64,000 bases of DNA from Chamaecyparis obtusa (taxonomy: Eukaryota; Streptophyta; Pinopsida; Cupressales; Cupressaceae): positions 705,001 through 769,000 of the forward strand of contig BSBK01002089.1 of the NCBI GenBank assembly GCA_027943335.1, given 5' to 3'. The translations under genes were made by a program, and so were the position numbers. This document shows, in pieces, positions 55,980-64,000 of the stretch. Below the pieces are notes generated by a model that had not been told where the DNA came from, ran no database searches, and saw only the letters and a program-made list of their open reading frames with translations. The stretch's first letter is position 1, and every line of letters starts with the position of its first letter.

Positions 55980-57540
55980 GAAACCAACCTCATTAGTAAA
56001 ATGCTATGCAAGAGGAATATGACACTTTAATTTCTAATAATACTTGGGATTTAGTTTATTTACCTCATGATAAAAATCTAGTTTCATGCAAACGGTTATA
56101 TAAAACTAAGTTGAATGCCAATAATGAAATTAGTAAGTTTAAAGCTAGGTTAGTAGCAAGAGGTTTCTCTCAAATTGAAGGTTTAGACTATAATGAGACA
56201 TTTTACCCTGTTGCAAAAATGCCTACCATTAAAGTTGTTTTTGCTTTTGCTTTTAAAATGAAATGGCCTATTCACCAAATGGATGTTAAAAGTGCTTTTT
56301 TAAATGGTGATTTGCATGAAGAAAACTATATGGGAGACCTCCCAGTTTTATTAAAGAAGGTCATGAACATCTAGTATGCAAACTAAATAAATCTATTTAT
56401 GGTTTAAAGCAGTCTCCTAGAAAGTTGTATTTCAAAATTAATGCTTTCTTCATTTCTCAAGGTTTTGAAAGAAGTAAAAACAATCTTAACTTGTATATCA
56501 AGCATAGTGAAGATGACATTATTATTATCATTCTTTATGTTGATGATTTGATTCTTACTTCTAGTTCTAACCATTTAATTTCTGATATTATCTTCCAAAT
56601 TTTAACCAAAAAAATTAAATGACTGATTTAGGACTTTTATATTATTTCCTAGGAATGCGAATTTGGAAAACCCCTAAGGGTATTTTTATTTTTCAAAGTA
56701 AATATGCTAAATATCTTCTAGATAGATTTCATATGAATGATGCTAACCATGATTCAATTCCATGTGAGTTAGGAACTAAGTTAATGATAGATATGGAATC
56801 TCCATTTATAGATGCTACTCCTTATAGACAACTCGTAGGTAGTTTAAATTATCTAACTATCACTAGACCTGATAGTTAGGAAGTTTCAATTCCATGTGAG
56901 TTAGGAAGTTGTTTTTGCTTTTTCTTTTAAAATGAAATGGCCTATTCACCAAATGGATGTTAAAAGTGCTTTTTTAAATGGTGATTTGCATGAAGAAAAC
57001 TATATGGGAGACCTCCCAGTTTTATTAAAGAAGGTCATGAACATCTAGTATGCAAACTAAATAAATCTATTTATGGTTTAAAGTAGTCTCCTAGAAAGTT
57101 GTATTTCAAAATTAATGCTTTCTTCATTTCTCAAGGTTTTGAAAGAAGTAAAAACAATCTTAACTGGTATATCAAGCATAGTGAAGATGACATTATTATT
57201 ATCATTCTTTATGTTGATGATTTGATTCTTACTTCTAGTTCTAACCATTTAATTTCTGATCTTATGTACCAAATTTTAACCAAAAAAATTAAATGACTGA
57301 TTTAGGACTTTTATATTATTTCCTAAGAATGCGAATTTGGAAAACCCCTAAGGGTATTTTTATTTCTCAAAGTAAATATGCTAAATATCTTCTAGATAGA
57401 TTTCATATGAATGATGCTAACCATGTTTCAATTCCATGTGAGTTAGGAACTAAGTTAATGATAGATATGGAATCTCCATTTATAGATGCTACTCCTTATA
57501 GACAACTCGTAGGTAGTTTAAATTATCTAACTATCACTAG
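55980..57540 (+). pseudogene. Reverse transcriptase of copia D with internal duplication
   Basis: RT begins with LVSCKRLYKTKLNANNEISK and KARLVARGFSQIEGLDY, then PVAKMPTIKVVFAFAF, IHQMDVKSAFLNGDLHEEN. The palm box ILYVDDLILTSS is intact and occurs twice because 674 bp are duplicated in tandem. LLYYFLGMRIWKTPKGIFI and PYRQLVGSLNYLTITRPD follow. A frameshift (ENYMGDLP) is present in both copies, so the element was already dead when the duplication happened. Confidence 0.9.
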
Positions 57541-57548
57541 ACCTGATA
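56232..57548. repeat. 674-bp tandem duplication inside RT
   Basis: 56232-56874 and 56906-57548 are about 98% alike. The junction holds a filler, of which 25 bases (56883-56907) are identical to 57425-57449 and carry the second copy's variant (GTTTCAATT, not GATTCAATT). Templated filler is typical of break repair by template switching. Confidence 0.9.
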
Positions 57549-58170
57549 TATATTTTAGTGTTGGTTTAGTTTCAATATTCAAGTCCAAACCTCAAGAAAA
57601 ACACTTCAAAATTGCTAAAATAATATTACGATACATTAAAGGTACAATTAACTTAGGATTATTTTATGATGCAAACTCTAATTTTACTTTAAAAGGTTTT
57701 ACTAATTTAGATTTAGGTGGAGACCCCAATGATCGGAAATCTACTAGTGGGTATTATTTTTCTCTTGCTTCAGGTGCTATATCTTGGAAAAGTAAAAAAG
57801 ATCAATCTATTTCTCTATCTTCTATTGAAGTTGAATACAAAAGTTGTACTCATGCCTCTAAAGATGCTTTATAGCTTAGAATAATACTTGAAGATTTGGG
57901 TCTACCTCAACAAGAACCTACACCTTTATATTGTGACAATCAAAGTGCCGTAGCCTTGGCAAAGAATTTGGTTTACCATGAAAAGTGAAAGAACATTTCT
58001 CTCCACCACCAATTCATTATAAAGAAAACTAAATAAAAGAAAGTGTCCCTCATCTATTGCAAGGGTGAAGATAAAGTTGCAAATATTTTTACAACGCCTC
58101 TTTCTAGAGAAAAAAATAAATTTTATTTCAAAAATTTGGATTTGATACCCATTGATGTAATCACACTAGG
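57541..58170 (+). pseudogene. RNase H of copia D
   Basis: GFTNLDLGGDPNDRKSTSGY, ISWKSKKDQSISLSSIEVEY (Glu context), then after a stop LGLPQQEPTPLYCDNQSAVA (Asp) and NLVYHEK with a stop. The first Asp of the usual 'DADWAGD' reads NLDLGGD. Decayed. Confidence 0.85.
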
Positions 58171-58183
58171 GCAAGTAAAGATT

Positions 58184-58192
58184 AAAGGGGGG
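58184..58192 (+). promoter_or_regulatory. Polypurine tract of copia D
   Basis: AAAGGGGGG directly before TGTTAGAA. Confidence 0.88.
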
Positions 58193-58842
58193 TGTTAGAA
58201 TTTAGTAATCTTGCCTTTGTTATTTTTATTTAATTTGAAGATAAACCAAGGTATCCTCCTTTTATTAATTTTAGGATATTCCTATAGGAATCTCTACATG
58301 TAATTTTGTCCTCTAGTCCAAGTAGGAGGACAACTCATATCTTGTAATTCCTTTAATAAGGATATTATTTTTCTCCTCCTTATGAGGATCCTCACACTTG
58401 GAACTCACTTAGTATGAATGTGGCACTCATACACATCAGAGTTACATGAAAAATCCTCCACTCATCTCTTCTTAAGAGATGCTTCTCCACACACTTGACA
58501 CAATTTTCTCGCATTTTCTACACATAATTTTCTTTCATCTTGACATATTAGTTCTCTTAGTATTGTATTGAGCTTTTTGCTCATATTCTATCTCTCTCTT
58601 TAGGATTTTCTTACCTCATTCATAATACACAAAGAGTTTTTTCTTGAGGATAAACTTCTTCTTTTCTTTTCCCCTTTCAAAAATCTCTTGGCTATTTATT
58701 GGGATTCTTAGAGTATTCTCATGTTTTGATGATTGATCTTGCAACTTTATCTCATATTTGGCTTATGGTAAACTCCTTCTTGCACTTTACTTTTTTGGAT
58801 TATTTTCATGAACTTATTTTTATTTTTTTAATACTTCTAACA
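58193..58842 (+). repeat. 3' LTR of copia D
   Basis: 650 bp, TGTTAGAATT to CTTCTAACA. Next genomic bases are GATGT, which cannot be compared because the other end is truncated. Confidence 0.88.
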
Positions 58843-59540
58843 GATGTGGAGATGCAGGAAATGTTGAGAAGGGGGATTAATATTTGAATCTTTATTTTTG
58901 TTTTGAGTTTTATGTGTGATGTATGACATGATAATTGGGTTATAGAACACCTCGTAAAATAATCAATAGTTTATTTAAGGTTGAGGGATGCCTTGATGAA
59001 GGTGGAAAATAATCTTAAGATTCTTACTACCCAAAAAATGAATCATATTAACTTGATTAGGTTTGTTTTTGTTACAAATTTCATCTCTAGAAGGGAGAGC
59101 CTCAAGGAAAGTGGTAATAAAGACATCCTTTGAATCTACACTATTATCTTGAGGGGGAAAAAATTTAAGAGAGGGATTAACAATATTCATCAGTGCTTCA
59201 TCTCTATAAGGGATGCCATTTAGGTAGACCAAAGTGATATTAATAAAGGTGTTTATAATACAATTATCTTCCTCCAAAATATCCACATAGGGGAGATATA
59301 GTTTAGAAGGAGAAATATCATTCCTCAAGAACTTATTTATGGAACAGGTTTTGATTTAATCTCTTCTTCTTCTGAAACATCCTCATGTGTGGGATCAATT
59401 TTGGGATATGGTAGATTATAGTTATGAATAAAAGGAAGAAAAATTTATCATCGTATGAATGAAAGGGAAAATCTTCAAAATCTTCAATAAAACATGAAAT
59501 TGAACTAGAAAAAGAAGACAATAACTTCATTCATGAGATG
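58843..59540 (-). pseudogene. Minus-strand coding relic of unknown type
   Basis: Two adjoining frames with a shift: SSSISCFIEDFEDFPFHS and, further on, LYLPYVDILEEDNCIINTFI, FITTFLEALPSRDEICNK. Possibly linker of the minus-strand Ty3 element whose protease lies beyond copia D, but the order does not clearly fit. No motif recognised. Confidence 0.35.
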
Positions 59541-60369
59541 CACTATAATGAAATAAGCTATACATAAATTATATTAATTAAAATACATACAAATCAAATT
59601 AAGATACATGAAATGTAGAGAAAATGTAGGGAAAGAAACATTTTTTTGTTTTACATGAAATGTAAAATTAAACTAGCTCACTAGATAAATGAAATATATC
59701 AATGATATGATACATAATATGGGTTAATAAAATGCATACAAATCAATCTAGATGTCCAAGTGGGAATTAAGATGTAAGGTGTTCGGTTCACAAGAATGTA
59801 AGGTGGGAAATATTTTTTGTTAGGATGCATGGGAAAACTAGGAAACAATGGACTTATCTCCTCTTACATTTAGAGGAAGATGATCCTCTAGGCCTCAATA
59901 GGGATGAAGCACTAGGTTTATAAAATGATCCTTTGTTGTAAGAGACTATGAATATTCAAATGTAATTGAAATCTTTTAGGTGTAGGACTATAGAGGGATG
60001 AAAGATGAGTTTCTTCATGCATAGAAAAATCTAGAATTATCATGCAAATATCAAAACTAGAAACCAAAATGAGAGACAATAACACATGCATAAAAAATTT
60101 GAAGTAGAGATTGGGGGATTTATGGAAACTTAGTCACCCTATTAATTGGAATAGCGTGAGTGACCTTGTTCCCTACAGTTTCTAGTGAATTGAGGTTTCC
60201 TAATTCAGACCTCAATTTTGGATTCAACCTTGAAATATAAATTAAATATGCTAAAAAGTAAAACATGTTGATGTATAATATAGGTTATATCTAAGAATAA
60301 AATTTTATTATGCCTTGATGACTCAATACTCTTTCAACATGATCATAACTGTTAATTCAATAATTTGAA
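59541..60369. other. AT-rich spacer, no gene seen
   Basis: Nothing recognised. Confidence 0.5.
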
Positions 60370-61889
60370 TCTGTAAAAATGTAGAAGGAAATCTTAAAAT
60401 ACACAAATACATCCCAGAGGCTGATCCCATTAATATCTTTAGAGCCCAAACGCATGTTAAAGGCTCTCACATCTGGAACTTCATTAATGAATCTATAGGT
60501 ATCATCAGCAAATACCTCACTTGGGATGTGGGTCTCGGGGATCAAGCTTTGTTTTGGGATGATTCCTGGGTAGGCTTCCCCACTTTAAACAAGATGGGTT
60601 TCTCACCAAAATTCATAGAAGAATGTAAAGTTAACATTGGTATATACCTAAAAGATTATATCAGATTAAGTGAGGATTCTGATTCAAATACAACTTCAAA
60701 TAGATTTCCTTTAGACCAAGAAAGATAGAAATTAATAAGAGTTTTAAAGGACAGAGACATCACTATCAAAAATTGACCAGACACTCTCTTATGGGTAGGC
60801 TCCAATAACGGGGAATACTCAGTGAAAGATGGTTATAAAACCATAATCCGTGAGAATAATTTGGATAATTTAGACATTCCTCTCAATCTTTGCTGGAATA
60901 AAGCCTACCTACCTAAGGCTGGAATGTTTCTCTAGGCTGCTTTGCAAGATAGGATCTTAACATCAGATAGATTACGAAAGCTAGGTTTCGAAGGACCATC
61001 AAGGTGCCCCTTATGTGAGAACCATGTAGAGGATGTCGATCATCTTCTTTTGAACTGTACCTTTACCCAGGAATGTTGGAAATGGCTACAACAGTCCCTC
61101 GACTGGAAGTCTTCTCTCCCTTCAAACCTGCTGGGCCTCCTTAAAGCGTGGCCAGCTCTCTATAAAGACAATCTTTATAAAGATATTTGGACTATATCTC
61201 CCTCTATCTTAGCTTGGGAATTGTGGAAGGAACATAATAGAAGGATTTTTACAAATCAAAAACTAAACTAGAGAAATATCATAAATAAAATTGAAGCTTC
61301 AATAACTAAAACTATCAATAGTAAACTTCACGGAAATACACGCTATGCAAACTCCTTCAGATCCTGGGACAACAAGATCAGACTAAAATGGCCCTCACTA
61401 AATATTCCGCCACTATATGGCAGAGGAGGCATCAAATCAAAAACTGACAGATCTAATTGTATATGGACCCCTCCCAATGAAGGTTGCGTCAAGTTAAATT
61501 TTGATGGGGTATCCAGAGGTAACCCTGGGGTTGTGGGCATTGGTGGGATCATTAGGAACTGGAAGGGAGAAACCATTACTAAATATGTTTGCTCCATTAA
61601 ACCCACAACGAATAACATGGCAGAATTCTTAGTAGCTTTGGAAGGCCTTAAAATATGTAAGAAACTCAATATACCAAAATTAATTATCGAAGGTGATTCT
61701 CAAATAATCATTAACACTATCAGAACCAAAAAGACTCCCAATTGGTCAATTAACTCTAAGATTGAAGAAATAAATCTAGTCCTAGAGTCCATCCCTGAGT
61801 TTGTTGTAAAACACACATATCGAGAGGGCAATTTAGTAGCAGACTCACTAGCCAACCTAGGTGCTAACAGAGTCCTTATCATCGATTAA
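60370..61889 (+). pseudogene. LINE ORF2 C-terminus: zf-RVT and RNase H
   Basis: 5'-truncated L1-type LINE. Starts after RT with GSHIWNFINESIGIISKYLT and LFWDDSWVGFPTLNK. zf-RVT: DRLRKLGFEGPSRCPLCENH and EDVDHLLLNCTFTQECW (Cys/His ligands intact). Linker: ILAWELWKEHNRRIFTNQ. RNase H: VKLNFDGVSRGNPGVVGIGG (Asp), TTNNMAEFLVALEGLKI (Glu), LIIEGDSQIIIN (Asp), HTYREGNLVADSLANLGA (Asp). All four RNase H acids are present, unlike the LINE at 21812. The frame never shifts; four stops break it. Confidence 0.88.
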
Positions 61890-62436
61890 ATCTAGTTCCT
61901 TCCATCTTTTTAAATAGAGTCCCTTTCTTAACTTAATATTTATTTTTGCTATCCTTTTTAGCTTTCTTTTCAGGGTCATTTAGTATTCCCTTCATCCTTC
62001 AGTCTTAGTCCTTATATTATTAATCTCTGCTTAGATGAGGTGGCCCTTCCTTCCCCCCTTGCCATTCATCTTTTGATGAATCTGATGATGGATTTTTAAT
62101 AGAGGTGACATTTCTTGTCATCATTTCATAGCATGTTAATTTTCTCCTTCTTGTGAATCTGGCTCTTCCTCTTTCTTTGTCCCCCTTCATCGTGTTCCAC
62201 CTTCAACATGTGACTTGCCTTGTATTCTAGATCTTTCCAGCTGTCTCTTGAATTTGCGAGATGAGCCTCCTAACTTTTCCTTCCTTCTCAGTTGTGCTTC
62301 TTTTAAGGAAGCTTAAATAGTTTTCTCCTTTTGTGTTAGCTTCTGTGTCGTATAGGTTTTCCCTTTCATGCTTTTTTGTCCTTTTGAGGTGTATAGGTTT
62401 GTCCTTCTGACTCTCCTTTGCTTTTTCCTTGGTGTA
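61890..62436 (+). other. Pyrimidine-rich segment after LINE RNase H
   Basis: T/C-rich with no open frame; reads like a 3' UTR or a leader before the next ORF. Nothing else seen. Confidence 0.4.
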
Positions 62437-63158
62437 CTCATGGAAACTAAACTCACCACCTTCAATATAGGAGGGTACAGAGCCATGGCACTCAGAGGTT
62501 CTGTCACTGCGGAGAGATGGAACCAGATCATAGTCCCTCTACCAAATTCATCTAGGAGGGCCCTGGAAAAAGCTTTGCGAGAGCAGGTGTTCGACAATGT
62601 ATTTACCTTTAGGACTAACAGTGCTGTTATCAGTCTATTGATTGCTATTTCCTATTTGGTTGGAAGAGAGAAAGAGGAAATCATTCAGGTTTCAAAGTTG
62701 ATCTTCAATAATCCTTCCTGGTAGGATTGGAAAATATGGTTTACTCTATTGATAACTTGCTTACGATTCCCTTCCCAAAAGTTACTATGAGAACCACTAG
62801 ATCAGAGTTGGCTCTGATCCCACCAAAATAGAGAATTCCAATGATAATCTTCAAAGATGAAGTAGCCTTTGAAACCCATTGGTCGAGCATGTCAAGAAAT
62901 TTAGACTTCCTATACAAGGAGGTCCTTCAGACTAAGCAAGAATCGGTGGAAATTCTCAACTACTGGAGGGCCAAAGGCTTTGATATCCCCACTTTCTTAA
63001 ATGAACTTGAACCACCTAAGTTACATGTCATTGCTCCTGTAGTCAAGAGATGTACTCATCATTCAAAGCCTATGGGCGAAGAAGAGGAAAGTATAGTGGT
63101 CATGAGACAGGAGAATCACTCTTGGTTATGCACTGCGGTGGAAATGAAGAACAATTAG
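62437..63158 (+). pseudogene. Unrecognised ORF after LINE RNase H, broken
   Basis: METKLTTFNIGGYRAMALRG to LIFNNPSW, then a frameshift and VYSIDNLLTIPFPKVTMRTT, a stop, FKDEVAFETHWSSMSRNLDF, KEVLQTKQESVEILNYWRAK, ending VEMKNN. About 240 residues in all, mainly helical and charged; no membrane segment or catalytic motif seen. It may belong to the LINE as a 3' ORF, or be a retrocopied or captured gene. Family unknown. Confidence 0.45.
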
Positions 63159-64000
63159 TGCCTCAACTCTTTGTTTTCTTATCAACTATTAAAGTAATTG
63201 ATGCTACATTATGTATATAAATGCTAGTATTCCTCAGTTATATAGAGTAATCTATATACAGATTAGTACTTCCTATTTGTATATAGAATATAGCATTTGT
63301 ATATACAGATTATGTACATAGGCATGTATGTATTCACTAGATCTATATATAAAGGTGATGTTTCTGATGGGACTATCGTGGACAAAGTATAGTGGGTAGT
63401 TTTTGTTTCACTCTCAATACTCAGTATAGAAATGTACAACACCCTTTACAGTAAAGAATATATCACTTAGTTGGTTATCTTGTTTCTCTGTATTTTGGAA
63501 TTAATGTACCAATCAATACTATGCTCATTATAGTTATGGTCCAGATAAAAAAAAAATGTTTTTCAGCACTAAGGTTTTGCCGATTTAGACCTCATTTGAT
63601 ATAAAGATCAAATCCTATTTGAATTTTGTTGAGATAGGCATATTAGACTTCTAGACCCCTTGATGACCTTCATTATTATGATTCTTAAGCACTCAATAGG
63701 CTCTGACCGATATGTCCCTTGTTTATTCATAAATGGCTAGGTAATTTTGTCAAGATTACTTAGACAGGATCGATAAATTCATATATAAATTAATTCTTAT
63801 TATTTGGATAACAACAAAGAACAAGCCCCATTGCGTTGGGAAGGGAGGTCATTTTACTAATGGGTCCTTTCGTATACAGATTATGCACCTATCTAGCTTT
63901 TAATATACTAAAACTTTTCACAGAGTTGAGGATTCATGTAATGGTTAATAGACTAAAGGCTTTGTGAGCGTCTTGAGTTGTCACTTTCATGACAGTGTAG
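63159..64000. other. AT-rich end of window, no gene seen
   Basis: A run of ten A at about 63548 could be a LINE tail, but I found no target duplication to confirm it. GTATATACAGATTA-like words recur near 63250-63320. Confidence 0.4.

Larger units (their letters stand above)
51716..58842 (+). mobile_element. Ty1/copia element D
   Basis: Plus-strand copia with primer site, Gag, protease, integrase, RT, RNase H, polypurine tract and a full 650-bp 3' LTR. Only about 70 bp of the 5' LTR survive. There are many stops and several frameshifts, so it is more decayed than copia B. RT carries a large tandem duplication. It abuts the minus-strand Ty3 protease fragment, perhaps by insertion into it. Confidence 0.88.

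Noticed and set aside
1..64000. tRNA, rRNA or other structural RNA genes
   Set aside because: Looked for cloverleaf and rRNA core words by eye; only primer binding sites complementary to tRNA ends were found.

Overview
The window is a repeat-packed stretch of a large nuclear plant genome, probably a seed plant. I could not place it further; gymnosperms and other plants with bloated genomes fit. The evidence is the type of repeats: plant Ty3/gypsy elements with a second RNase H, Ty1/copia elements primed by initiator tRNA-Met, L1-type LINEs with a C-terminal RNase H, and a CACTA TNP2 relic. I found no host gene, tRNA, rRNA or other structural RNA gene that I can support. Almost every coding region is broken, mostly by stop codons.

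Layout. 1-15769 (minus strand) holds two Ty3 copies, A1 and A2, joined head to tail and sharing one 2.4-kb LTR (LTR, internal, LTR, internal, then the window edge). Both have the order Gag, protease, an extra RNase H, reverse transcriptase, native RNase H, integrase; A1 is cut after RT by the window. 15770-21480 is a mosaic of older related LTR pieces. 21812-24090 is a 5'-truncated LINE on the minus strand. 25039-36227 is a structurally complete copia element (B): 651-bp LTRs and target-site duplication (TSD) AGAAT. Its RT is split by a nested minus-strand Ty3-type deletion derivative (C, 28804-34527, TSD ACTTG) that keeps only Gag. 36.5-37.6 kb holds an unrecognised minus-strand coding relic. 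39.5-40.9 kb is a copia Gag relic and 40.9-41.8 kb a CACTA transposase relic. 43544-44211 is a short LINE-like insertion with a 14-bp TSD. 47.5-50.6 kb holds an unknown minus-strand ORF and a copia-type Gag with its primer site and LTR edge. 51.0-51.7 kb is a Ty3 protease fragment abutted by copia element D (51716-58842), which has a 674-bp tandem duplication inside RT. 60.4-61.9 kb is a second LINE 3' end on the plus strand, followed by an unrecognised broken ORF to 63158.

The most unusual signal is not coding. A family of 46-bp inverted repeats recurs 18 times by my count, inside LTRs of two element families and in related LTR debris. Each left arm is close to GTCGCATGATCGCAT and each right arm close to ATGCGAACATGCGAC. 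The length is almost always exactly 46, and the inner stem bases differ between copies but stay complementary. Six copies are packed between 19285 and 20134. The second notable signal is an RNase H domain placed between protease and RT in both A copies.

Nesting order and LTR divergence agree. By hand count the LTRs of copia B differ at about 37 of 651 sites, and the LTR pieces of the younger nested C at about 21 of 622. All counts and alignments here were made by eye.
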